A stretch of 64,000 nucleotides of DNA. Source: Phytohabitans kaempferiae. GTDB lineage: Bacteria; Actinomycetota; Actinomycetes; Mycobacteriales; Micromonosporaceae. Shown here piece by piece: positions 24,153-32,293 of the stretch (positions are counted from its first letter, which is position 1; every line of letters starts with the position of its first letter). Where the stretch lies: NCBI RefSeq assembly GCF_042433955.1, contig NZ_JBHLUH010000009.1, positions 310,001 to 374,000 of the forward strand, given 5' to 3'. The notes beneath the pieces are model-generated. The model was not told the DNA's origin. It did no database searches and worked only from the letters and a program-made list of their open reading frames with translations. Both the position numbers and the translations under genes were made by a program.

Positions 24153-24858
24153 CGCGCGGCTCCTTCTCGCCTGCGCCGGCTGGCCGGCTCATCCGCTCGT
24201 ATCCGCGTCCCAGCACCTCGGTGACCGCCGCGCCGCCCCGCAGCGCCTCGGCCATGCGCGCCTCCCAGTCGGCGAGCCCTTCGGCCACCTCGATCACCTC
24301 GGTCGCCCGGGCCGCCGGTACGAACACCACGCCGCTGCGGTCGGCCAGCACGAGGTCGCCCGGTTCGACCCGGACCCCGGACAGCTCCAGCGGCTCGCCC
24401 TGGGCCACCTCCACCACGCGACCACGCGCGGTGCGTGGCGTGGCCGACCGGGCGAAGATGGGCATCCCCACCTCGGCGAGGTCGTCCACGTCCCGGCAGG
24501 CGCCGGCGACCACGACCGCCGCGACTCCACGCAGCCGCGCGGCGAGCCCCAGCAGGCCGCCCCAGCCGGCCGCGCGCCCCTGCGCCGCCTCGTTGTCCAC
24601 CACGATCACGTCGCCGGGCTCGGCGGCGGCGATCGCGGCGGTGCCGAGGTGCCGGGACGGCGGTCCGGCGCCCGGCTCGGCCAGCCCGAGGCGTACCGTG
24701 CCGACCCGCCCGGCGACCCGCCCGCAGGTCCACATCGGACCGATCCCGGTCACCACGCCGGCGAGGCCCAGGCGGTCCAGCGCGTCCGACACCGAGGGCG
24801 TGTCCAGCCGGCCCAACCGCTCCACCAGGCCGCTCCCGGCGGCCGCCGCCTCAGGCAT
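24145..24858 (-). CDS. RraA-family aldolase-like protein (third paralogue)
   Basis: 237 residues. GDVIVVDNEAAQGRAAGWGGLL and VVVAGACRDVDDL are the family loops; EPGDLVLADRSGVVFVP is the closing strand. The N-terminal LDTPSVSDALDRLGL resembles that of its neighbour (LTTAAVSDALDRLGI), which suggests duplication inside the operon. It overlaps the DapA-family stop by 8 bp and the next RraA start by 8 bp. Confidence 0.78.
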   Translation of the reverse strand: MPEAAAAGSGLVERLGRLDTPSVSDALDRLGLAGVVTGIGPMWTCGRVAGRVGTVRLGLAEPGAGPPSRHLGTAAIAAAEPGDVIVVDNEAAQGRAAGWGGLLGLAARLRGVAAVVVAGACRDVDDLAEVGMPIFARSATPRTARGRVVEVAQGEPLELSGVRVEPGDLVLADRSGVVFVPAARATEVIEVAEGLADWEARMAEALRGGAAVTEVLGRGYERMSRPAGAGEKEPRDE

Positions 24859-25801
24859 CGACGGTCACCTCCTCGGCCAGGCCCGCCTCGGCCAGGCCCG
24901 CCTCGGCCACCGCCTGCCGTACCGCCGCCACGTCGGCCGGGGAGAGCGGCTGGAACGGGGGCCGGCAGACCGAGGTCGGGAAGCGTCCCCGCGCGTGCAG
25001 CGCCTCCTTCTCCACCGCCCAGTGCTGCATCAGCGGGACCATGCCGTAGATCGCTCGGGACAGCCCGCGCACGCGACCGAACGCCTCGCGGGCCTGGTCC
25101 AGCTCACCGGCCTGGCAGAGCCGGAACATCTCCACCAGGTACTCGGGCGCGACGTTCGCGAACGAGCTGATCGCGCCGTCGGCGGTACGGAACCGGCTCA
25201 GGAACAGCGACCCCTGGGCGACCAGGAGGGCGACCTTGCGGTCGAAGTACTGGAACTCGGTCCACGCCGCCTCGTAGTCGAACGACGAGTCCTTGATCCC
25301 CACCACCTGCTCGACCTGGCGGGCGATCTCGACCAGCACCGGCACGGAGTACCGCAGCCCGGACTGCTCGTGGTACCGGAAGATCACCAGCGGGATGGAG
25401 ACCGCCTCGGCGATCGCCGCGAAGTACGGCACCACCAGGCCGGGATCGTCGACCGCGCCGAAGGAGAAGTGCGGCAGCGGGCAGACCAGCAGCGCGGAGG
25501 CGCCGGCCATCTCCGCCTCGACCGCGCACTCGACCACCTCGCGCGTGCTCATCCCGGTGACGCCGGCGATCAGCCGCAGGTCCGGCCCGGCGGCGTCGCG
25601 GGCCCAGGAGATGGCGGCGGCGCGCTCGAACGGGGTCAGGCTCTCCAGCTCGCCGGCGTGGCCGTTGATGGTCAGCCCCGCCACGTCGAACGAGGCGAGC
25701 CAGCTCACGTGCCGCCGGAACGCCTGCTGCGACGGCGTGCCGTCGAGGTCCATCGGCATGTTGACGGCCGGGAACACGCCGGCCCAGGTCGATCCGGTCA
25801 C
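24851..25801 (-). CDS. DapA/NAL-family Schiff-base aldolase or hydratase
   Basis: 316 residues from GTG 25801 (GTGA overlap). The Schiff-base Lys is K170 in VVGIKDSSFD and the catalytic Tyr is Y143 in IFRYHEQSG. The phosphate/carboxylate loop is GLTINGHAGE rather than the GTTGE of dihydrodipicolinate synthase, so lysine synthesis is unlikely. The family handles pyruvate aldol additions and cleavages, including aromatic side-chain hydratase-aldolases. The C-terminus ends in a short repeated AGLAE segment encoded by a 15-bp tandem repeat (24871-24909). Confidence 0.8.
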   Translation of the reverse strand: MTGSTWAGVFPAVNMPMDLDGTPSQQAFRRHVSWLASFDVAGLTINGHAGELESLTPFERAAAISWARDAAGPDLRLIAGVTGMSTREVVECAVEAEMAGASALLVCPLPHFSFGAVDDPGLVVPYFAAIAEAVSIPLVIFRYHEQSGLRYSVPVLVEIARQVEQVVGIKDSSFDYEAAWTEFQYFDRKVALLVAQGSLFLSRFRTADGAISSFANVAPEYLVEMFRLCQAGELDQAREAFGRVRGLSRAIYGMVPLMQHWAVEKEALHARGRFPTSVCRPPFQPLSPADVAAVRQAVAEAGLAEAGLAEEVTVDA

Positions 25802-26769
25802 CACAGTGCCTCCTCGGCCACGAACTGCGCCTGTCTCGTCGCGCGGTCCCGCCTCGCCGCGCGGGCGAACGACAGGTCCCACATCAGCAGGGGGTTGTAG
25901 CCGGCCAGCTCGGGCGCGGTGCGCGAGCGCAGCCGGTGCGCGGTGCCGATGCCCGCCGGGGTCGGCACCGGGTCCGGGGCGATCTCCTCCCGGAGCAGGT
26001 CGTACAGCTCGGCGACCGGCGAGGAGGAGAGGTCGAAGTGCTCCCCCAGCAGGTCGGCGCAGTCCCGTTCGGCGATCGCCAGCGCGGTGGCCCGCTCGTC
26101 GCGGAACAGCTCGTTGGCGTCGAAGGCCGCGTCCACCAGCGCCTGCACGGCTGGCCGCCGCTCGGCGACGACCCGCTCGGTCGTGGTGAGCGTGACGTGG
26201 CCGCCCTCGAAGTCGTACCCGGGGTGCGGGATCGGCGTCAGCCCGGCGGCGAGTGCCGGCGCGGCGTAGAGCGGCGACATGAAACAGGCGTCGCACTCCC
26301 CCTCGGCGACCCGCTTCCAGTGCCCCCACCGGCCGGTCTCCCGCTGCGGCACCACGACCTGCTCGACCTCGCCGGCAAGGCCCGCGTCCTCCAGCCACAG
26401 GCCGGGGAAGAGCGCCTGCGGACCGGTGTCGCGGACCGCGAACCGCCGCCCGGCCAGGTCCTCGACCCGCCCCACGCCGGGCCGGACGAGCAGCAGCTCC
26501 CGCCAGCGGTGGGCGGTGCTGGCGACGGTCAGGAACGGCACTCCACGGGCGGCGTAGGTCATCAGCCCCCAGTAGTTCTCGGCGATGACGTCCACCTCGC
26601 CGCGCTCCAGCAGCCGCCCCCAGTCCGCGCCGGCCGCACCGGTCATCGGCACCGCCGAGGCGACCCGGCGCAGCTCGACGTCCAGGTCGTACGACCGGGC
26701 GCAGTGCCGCAGCGTGTAGAGGTACGGCGCCCGGTCGACGTCCCGGTACAGGACGGTCAGCTCGGCCAT
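25798..26769 (-). CDS. Soluble periplasmic-binding-fold protein, possible decarboxylase
   Basis: 323 residues, no signal peptide or lipobox, so it is not a normal transport receptor. The sequence GRRFAVRDTGPQALFPGLWLE and GECDACFMSPLYAAPALA have the layout of type 2 periplasmic-binding domains, as in the Pht5-like protein at 21503-22501. RVEDLAGRRFAVRD is equivalent to the GKRVGV strand of that protein. A second small-acid enzyme or regulator of the importer are both possible. It is followed by a DapA-family gene with GTGA overlap. Confidence 0.6.
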   Translation of the reverse strand: MAELTVLYRDVDRAPYLYTLRHCARSYDLDVELRRVASAVPMTGAAGADWGRLLERGEVDVIAENYWGLMTYAARGVPFLTVASTAHRWRELLLVRPGVGRVEDLAGRRFAVRDTGPQALFPGLWLEDAGLAGEVEQVVVPQRETGRWGHWKRVAEGECDACFMSPLYAAPALAAGLTPIPHPGYDFEGGHVTLTTTERVVAERRPAVQALVDAAFDANELFRDERATALAIAERDCADLLGEHFDLSSSPVAELYDLLREEIAPDPVPTPAGIGTAHRLRSRTAPELAGYNPLLMWDLSFARAARRDRATRQAQFVAEEALW

Positions 26770-26788
26770 CTGCGCAACCCCCAGCCCC

Positions 26789-27805
26789 TCAGCCGGCGAC
26801 CGGGGCCGGTGCGAGCCGGTACAGCGACCGGGCGTTGCCGCCGAGCAGCGCCTCGCGCTGCGCGCCGTCGAGCCAGTCGACCTCGTCCAGCAGTGCGCGG
26901 ACGTCGTCGAACCACCGGCCGGTCGCCGGGTCGACCGCGGAACCGGTGCCCGGCTTCTCGGTGCCGAAGAGGCAGCGGTCCGGGCCGACCGTGCGCAGCA
27001 GCAGCTCCAGCGAGTCCTTCGTGTAGAGGCAGGTGTCGAACCAGAGCCGCCGCAGGCTCGCCATGAAGTCGTCGCCGCCGCGCGCGACGAACCGGCCGAT
27101 CTGGTACGGGATGGCACCGCCGCCGTGCGAGACGACGATCTTCAGGTCGGGGAAGTCGGTGAAGACCGACGACCGCGCCAGGCTGGCCACCGCGATCGTC
27201 TCCTCGACGATGAAGTGCAGGCTGAACGGCTCCCGCGCGGGCGGGCGGCAGCCCGCCGAGTGCACCAGCGCCGGTACGTCCAGCTCGCAGAGCGCCTCGT
27301 AGAGCGGGTACCAGTACCGGTCGCCCAGCCCGGGCGCCGGCGGATGCTGTCCCTCGTTCGGGTCGGGGTTGAGCAGGCAGCCCACGAAGCCCAGGTCGGT
27401 GACGCAGCGGCGCAGCTCGCGGACCCAGGTGGCCGGCTCGGTGGCGGGGTTCTGCGGCAGCCCGGCCACGCCCCGGAACCGGTCCGGGAAGAGTTCGCAG
27501 GTGCGGTGGATCAGGTCGTTGGTGGCCTCGGCGAACCACTCGACGATCTGCGGCGGCTGCTCGCTGTGCATCATCGTGTACGGCCGGGGCGAGATGAGCT
27601 GCACGTCGATCCCGCCGCTGGCCAGGTGGTCGAGGTGGGAAATGCCGCCGTGCTGGGCGATCGGCCGGGTCACCGCCTCGCGGATCCGGTCGTCGCTGAC
27701 CGAGAGCCGGCCGCGGCCGTGCGATCCGCGGTGCGCGATCAGGTTCGCCTGGTACGCGTACAGCTCAGGCGGGGCACTCAGGTGCCCGTGCACGTCAACG
27801 ATCAA
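26789..27805 (-). CDS. LigJ-like 4-oxalomesaconate hydratase (amidohydrolase family)
   Basis: 338 residues from TTG 27805, with GGAGG upstream and an 11-bp overlap with the HyuB stop. IVDVHGHLSAPPELYAYQ begins with the HxH metal motif. LNPDPNEGQHPPAPGLGDRYWYPLYEAL and VVSHGGGAIPYQIGRF match LigJ closely, and WFDTCLYTKDSLELL follows. Known LigJ hydrates 4-oxalomesaconate to CHA, the substrate of the RraA-type aldolase in this operon. Some relatives are decarboxylases of the ACMSD group, so the exact reaction is inferred from context. Confidence 0.75.
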   Translation of the reverse strand: MIVDVHGHLSAPPELYAYQANLIAHRGSHGRGRLSVSDDRIREAVTRPIAQHGGISHLDHLASGGIDVQLISPRPYTMMHSEQPPQIVEWFAEATNDLIHRTCELFPDRFRGVAGLPQNPATEPATWVRELRRCVTDLGFVGCLLNPDPNEGQHPPAPGLGDRYWYPLYEALCELDVPALVHSAGCRPPAREPFSLHFIVEETIAVASLARSSVFTDFPDLKIVVSHGGGAIPYQIGRFVARGGDDFMASLRRLWFDTCLYTKDSLELLLRTVGPDRCLFGTEKPGTGSAVDPATGRWFDDVRALLDEVDWLDGAQREALLGGNARSLYRLAPAPVAG

Positions 27806-29990
27806 CTCCAGCCTCCACGGGTAGCGGCCCGGCGTCGGCCAGGCGGATGTCGTACGGGTCCGGCGCGTCCTTCTTGCACACGTCCACGGCATGCAGCCGG
27901 CCGCAGCCGGGGCAGGCGTACCGGCGGATCTCCATCACGTCGTTGAGCCGCAGGCCGAGGCGGATCTCCTCCGGGTCGGCCACGTCGCGGCCGGCGTACT
28001 CGCGCCAGTTGACGTCGGCCGGGGCGAGCACGTGCGAGCAGGCGCACCTGACCCACAGCCGGCCGGCGGCGTCGCGGGCGAGTTCCAGCCGGTCCCCGAA
28101 CGGGCCGGCCCGGTCGAGCGCGCCCGCCGGCGGCTCGGCCCGCCGCCCGGCCGGCCAGGCCCGCCGCTCGCCGCGGAGCGCGGACCTGCGCGCCTCGGTC
28201 GCCGCCTCGTCCAGCCGGCCGTCCTCGTCGACGACGACGCCGTAGATGGTCCACGCCGCCGCGACGCTGACCACGCGGGCGGCCACGTCCTCGCGTACCG
28301 CCGCCACGTCCCGGTCCAGCGGGTCGCCCCAGCCGGCGCCGGAGGGCATCGTGCAGAAGAGCACGGCGTCCGGGCCGAGCGGCTCGCTGCGGGGCATGTC
28401 CCGGGTCAGCAGGCGCTCGCCCTCGATCTCGGCGAACTCGGGGACCCGGCCGCCGGCCAGCAGTTGCTCCACGTTGGAGCTTCGGATGAAGTAGCCGCGC
28501 TTCTCCGCGCCGGGGTGGCCGCCGAAGATGCCGGCCGAGTCGGGCACGTCCCAGCTCTGCCCGAGGCCGGAGACGGTCGGGGCCCGCTCCGTTCCTTTGT
28601 AGACACTCCCGACGCTCAGCCCGCCCCGGTGCCGGCCGGCGCCGCCGCCGTCCTCGCTCAGCCCGCGCCACAGGTAGAGGATCGGCATGTCCAGCTCCAG
28701 GTTCTCCACATTGGAGATCTGTGCCCGCTCGATGTTGTGGTGCCCCTGCGCGTACACGCCGTCGTGCCAGCCGTACGCGCCCGCGCCCGTGGCGAGCATG
28801 TCGTACGTGCGCCCGGTGAACGCCTCGCCGTCGTTGTTCGTGCCGTACAGCAGGAAGCTCCCCGGACGCCCGCCGGCCGACGCCTGCGCCTCCCGCCAGT
28901 ACTGGTCGGAGCAGGCGGCCAGCCGGGAGAGGGCGGCGACCGTGGTCAGCTCGACCTCCCACGTGGCGCCGTTGATGCTGGAGCTGACCGCCGCCGGCAT
29001 GGTGGCGTTGCAGATCCGCCCCTCGGCGCAGACGACCTCGACCGGCCGGAACAGACCCTCGTTCCACGGGATGTCGTACGCGATCGTCGGCATCATGCCG
29101 GCCGCGATGCCGGCGTTCAGGCCGGCCCAGGTGCAGTTGGTGGAGTTGGCGGCCTGTGGCGACGAGCCGGAGTAGTCGAAGGTGAGCCGGTCGCCCTGCT
29201 TGGTCAGCTCCAGCACGATCTCCGGCACGGTGCCCGAGCGCGGGTCGTACTCCAGGTAGCCGACCGCCCGCACGGTGGCGTCGGGCAGCTCGCGCAGCCG
29301 GCGGCGCATCCGCTCCTCGGACGAGCGGATCAGCCCGGCCATGACCGCGAGCGTGGCGTCGACGCCGTACCGGTCGGTCAGCTTGGCGAACCCGTCCGCC
29401 GCGGCGTGGTTGGCCGCGATGAGGCCCTTGAGGTCCAGGCTCATCGCGGAGGCCGCCCGGCTGTGCGTGAGGATGAGGTTCCAGATGTCGCGCCGGACCG
29501 CACCGCGCTCGACCACCTTGGTCGGGGGCATCATCAGCCCCTCCTGGTAGCACTCGGTCGCGTCCAGGCCCATCCCGCCCTCGCGCAGGCCGCCGATGTC
29601 GGCCATGTGCATCATCGCGCCGGACCAGGCGACGAGGCGGTCGCCGGCGAAGATGGGCGCGACGACGGCCATGTCCGGCCCGTGCACCGCCCCCTTCCAC
29701 GGGTTGTTCACCACGAACATGTCGCCGGGGCGGATGCCGGGGTTCTCCGCGCAGTCGTCGATGACGTGCCGCACCATGGCGGCCATGCACGAGGAGTGGA
29801 ACAGGATCGTGCGTCCCATCGTGGCGACCGAGCCGTCCGCGAGGTACAGCCCGACGTTGTAGTCGGACATCTCGGTGACGTGCTTGGAGCCGGAGATGGT
29901 CCGGATGCGGGCCGCCTGCTCCTCGGTGATGCCGCGCAGGCGGTGCCGGATCACCTCGAAGGTGACCGGGTCGACGTCGGCCGCGTTCAT
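27795..29990 (-). CDS. hyuB: HyuB-type hydantoinase/carboxylase subunit with fused acetone-carboxylase-gamma-like domain
   Basis: 731 residues. Residues about 1-560 are the hydantoinase B/oxoprolinase domain (DPVTFEVIRHRLRGITEEQ; VVNNPWKGAVHGPDM; STNCTWAGLNAG). The C-terminal tail, residues about 640-731, has Cys649, Cys651, a CPGC at 693-696 and Cys705, and resembles the zinc-binding gamma subunit of acetone carboxylase. That fusion points towards an ATP-dependent carboxylase rather than plain hydantoin hydrolysis. ATG 29990 overlaps the HyuA stop. Confidence 0.8.
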   Translation of the reverse strand: MNAADVDPVTFEVIRHRLRGITEEQAARIRTISGSKHVTEMSDYNVGLYLADGSVATMGRTILFHSSCMAAMVRHVIDDCAENPGIRPGDMFVVNNPWKGAVHGPDMAVVAPIFAGDRLVAWSGAMMHMADIGGLREGGMGLDATECYQEGLMMPPTKVVERGAVRRDIWNLILTHSRAASAMSLDLKGLIAANHAAADGFAKLTDRYGVDATLAVMAGLIRSSEERMRRRLRELPDATVRAVGYLEYDPRSGTVPEIVLELTKQGDRLTFDYSGSSPQAANSTNCTWAGLNAGIAAGMMPTIAYDIPWNEGLFRPVEVVCAEGRICNATMPAAVSSSINGATWEVELTTVAALSRLAACSDQYWREAQASAGGRPGSFLLYGTNNDGEAFTGRTYDMLATGAGAYGWHDGVYAQGHHNIERAQISNVENLELDMPILYLWRGLSEDGGGAGRHRGGLSVGSVYKGTERAPTVSGLGQSWDVPDSAGIFGGHPGAEKRGYFIRSSNVEQLLAGGRVPEFAEIEGERLLTRDMPRSEPLGPDAVLFCTMPSGAGWGDPLDRDVAAVREDVAARVVSVAAAWTIYGVVVDEDGRLDEAATEARRSALRGERRAWPAGRRAEPPAGALDRAGPFGDRLELARDAAGRLWVRCACSHVLAPADVNWREYAGRDVADPEEIRLGLRLNDVMEIRRYACPGCGRLHAVDVCKKDAPDPYDIRLADAGPLPVEAGVDR

Positions 29991-32122
29991 CGGGCCGCTC
30001 CCGCTCCGGAGGCGTCGGTCAGCGTGATGATGATGTTCCCCTCTCCGTCCACGCGGGCGTGCTGGTCCGGCCCGACGACCACCGTGGTACCGGGAAACTC
30101 GAGGATCGCGGGGCCGGCCAGGTCCGCCTGCCGGGGCAGCCGTTCGCCCCGGTAGACGGCGGTGTCCAGCCGCTGCCGTCCGAAGAGGACGGAGCGCTGC
30201 CCGAGCCGAGCCGCGTCCACTGTGGATGCCTCTTCGCTCCAGTCCCGGCTCGCGGCGGAGACGTCGCCCGGGATGCGGCCCTCCACGCGGAACGTATTGA
30301 TCTCGATGCCCGCCTCCGGCAGGCTCGTCCCCTCGCCGTAGATCCGCTCGTACCGGCTGTGGAACTGGCGCACCAGCTCGTCCAGGTCGTCCGGGGTCAG
30401 GTCCCGGTCCGGCACGAGGATCGGCAGTTCGTGGGTCTGCTTGCGGAAGCGGAAGTACAGCAGGCGGCTCGTCCGCAGGCCGGGATGGTCGCCCATCTCG
30501 CGGCGGCACCGCTCCACCAGCTCGCCGAAGGTGCGGTTGATCCGCTCCACGTCGAGGAACTCGGCCGGCCGGTCGGCCCGCGGCGGGGTGCGCTGCGGGT
30601 CGCTGATCTGCACGCCCCGGTACCGGTCCGAGGAGACCGCCCCGTACGCCGAGTTCACCGTCGCGGTGTACGGCACGACGATGGTGTCGATGCCGGCCTC
30701 GCGGGCGAAGCTGTAGGCGTGCGCGGGTCCGGCTCCGCCGTACGCGAAGAGCACGAAGTCGCGCGGGTCGTACCCCTGCTGGATGGTGACCGTGCGCAGC
30801 AGGTCGGCCATCTGGTTGTCCACGACGCTGCGTACGCCGGCCGCCGCCTCGTCGACCGGCAGGCCGAGCGGCTCGGCGACGTGCTTGCCGATCGCCTCCT
30901 CCGCCAGCTCGCGGCGCAGCGGGATCCGGCCGCCCAGGAAGTACTCCGGGTCGATGATGCCGAGCGTGACGTCGGCGTCGGTGACGGTGGGCCTGGTCCC
31001 GCCCCGGCCGTAGCACGCCGGACCCGGTACGGCGCCGGCGCTCTCCGGGCCGACCACAAGGACGCCGTCCTCGTCGACCGCGGCGATGCTGCCGCCGCCG
31101 GAGCCGACCGCCGTGATCTGGATCCGCGGGGCGGCCAGGTGGTATCCCCCGTCCACGCTGCTGGTGGCCACCAGCGGCTCGCCGTCCACGATCAGCCCGA
31201 CGTCGAAGCTGGTGCCGCCCATGTCGCTGGTGATCACGTTGGGGTAGCCGAGCCGGCGGGCCAGTGCCGCCGAGGCCAGCACACCGCCGGCCGGCCCCGA
31301 GGCGAGCAGCTCCACCGCGCGGTCGGCGGCCTGGGCGGAGTCCATGACCCCGCCGGCCGAGTCCATGACCGTGAAGTCGCCGGTGAAGCCGTTGTCGCGC
31401 AGCCGGCGCTCCAGCAGCCCGACGTACCGGTTGATGACCGGCCCGAGGTAGGAGTTCACCACCGCGGTCGCGGTCCGCTCGTACTCGCCGATCACCGGCG
31501 CGATGTCACTGGAGAGGGTCAGGAAGACCTCCGGCCACTCCTCGCGGACGACCTCCGCGGCGGCCAGCTCGTGGTCGGGGCGGACGAAGGCCCACAGGAA
31601 GCAGATCGCCACCGCCTCCACGCCCGCCTCGCGCAGCTGACGCGCGGCGGCCCGCACCTGCTCGTGGTCGAGGGCGACGACCTCGGTCCCGCCGAAGCCG
31701 AGCCGCTCGTCGACCTCGACGATGTGCCGGCGGTCCACGATCGGCGCGGGGTTGCGGCGGCGGCTGTAGTGCCCCGACTCGCTGTCCAGGCCGGTCCACG
31801 AGCCCATCGCCCGCTGTACGGCCAGCGTGTCGGCGAAGCCGCGGGTCGTGATCAGCCCGGTGGTGCTGCCCTTCCGCTCGATCAGCGCGTTGGTCGCGGC
31901 CGTCGTGCCGTGGGCGAAGTACCGGACTGCCCGCGTGAAGTCCTCCAGGCTCATCCCGTACTGCTCGGCCGCGAGCTTGAAGCCGTCGATGACGCCCTGG
32001 CTGCGGTCTTCGGGCGTGGTGGGCAGTTTGAACAGCCGCAGTACCGACTGATCGTCCAGCACCACCATGTCGGTGAAGGTGCCGCCAATATCGGTCCCCA
32101 CCGAGAACGTCCGTGCGCTCAA
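29987..32122 (-). CDS. hyuA: HyuA-type hydantoinase/oxoprolinase/acetone carboxylase beta-like subunit
   Basis: 711 residues. The N-terminal ASKHA fold begins FSVGTDIGGTFTDMVVLDD, an ATP-binding site. YFAHGTTAATNALIERKGSTTGLITTRGFAD and DMGGTSFDVGLI are conserved in hydantoinase A and acetone carboxylase. With HyuB it forms an ATP-driven complex that activates a carbonyl or amide carbon by phosphorylation. First gene of the operon: the divergent GntR gene begins 171 bp away and an operator-like palindrome sits 27-42 bp upstream of the start. Confidence 0.85.
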   Translation of the reverse strand: MSARTFSVGTDIGGTFTDMVVLDDQSVLRLFKLPTTPEDRSQGVIDGFKLAAEQYGMSLEDFTRAVRYFAHGTTAATNALIERKGSTTGLITTRGFADTLAVQRAMGSWTGLDSESGHYSRRRNPAPIVDRRHIVEVDERLGFGGTEVVALDHEQVRAAARQLREAGVEAVAICFLWAFVRPDHELAAAEVVREEWPEVFLTLSSDIAPVIGEYERTATAVVNSYLGPVINRYVGLLERRLRDNGFTGDFTVMDSAGGVMDSAQAADRAVELLASGPAGGVLASAALARRLGYPNVITSDMGGTSFDVGLIVDGEPLVATSSVDGGYHLAAPRIQITAVGSGGGSIAAVDEDGVLVVGPESAGAVPGPACYGRGGTRPTVTDADVTLGIIDPEYFLGGRIPLRRELAEEAIGKHVAEPLGLPVDEAAAGVRSVVDNQMADLLRTVTIQQGYDPRDFVLFAYGGAGPAHAYSFAREAGIDTIVVPYTATVNSAYGAVSSDRYRGVQISDPQRTPPRADRPAEFLDVERINRTFGELVERCRREMGDHPGLRTSRLLYFRFRKQTHELPILVPDRDLTPDDLDELVRQFHSRYERIYGEGTSLPEAGIEINTFRVEGRIPGDVSAASRDWSEEASTVDAARLGQRSVLFGRQRLDTAVYRGERLPRQADLAGPAILEFPGTTVVVGPDQHARVDGEGNIIITLTDASGAGAAR

Positions 32123-32148
32123 GAGTCCTCCCGTACCAGCGGTCCTAT

Positions 32149-32164
32149 GGTCAGCTAGTGGACC
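32149..32164. promoter_or_regulatory. GntR/HutC operator candidate 1
   Basis: GGTCAGCTAGTGGACC is an almost perfect palindrome (GGTC, CTAG centre, GACC). It shares GGTCA-N6-GGAC spacing with the second site at 32263-32278. It lies next to the HyuA start. Confidence 0.5.
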
Positions 32165-32262
32165 GTATGTTAGGCACGGGCGGCAGCCAAGGTCAACAGG
32201 TTGGTAACCAGGTCGAAACGCGGACGAGGCAGATGACCCGGACGCGCGAGAGGCTATCCACT

Positions 32263-32278
32263 GGTCATATGATGGACA
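32263..32278. promoter_or_regulatory. GntR/HutC operator candidate 2
   Basis: GGTCATATGATGGACA matches the first site at 11 of 16 positions, with GGTCA and TGGAC conserved at both ends. It lies 15 bp before the GntR gene start, suggesting autoregulation. Confidence 0.45.
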
Positions 32279-32293
32279 ATAGGAACCGATCCA

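Noticed and set aside
29987..32122. Calling the HyuAB pair a plain 5-oxoprolinase or hydantoinase
   Set aside because: The fused gamma-like domain and the operon context point elsewhere, and family members differ in substrate.
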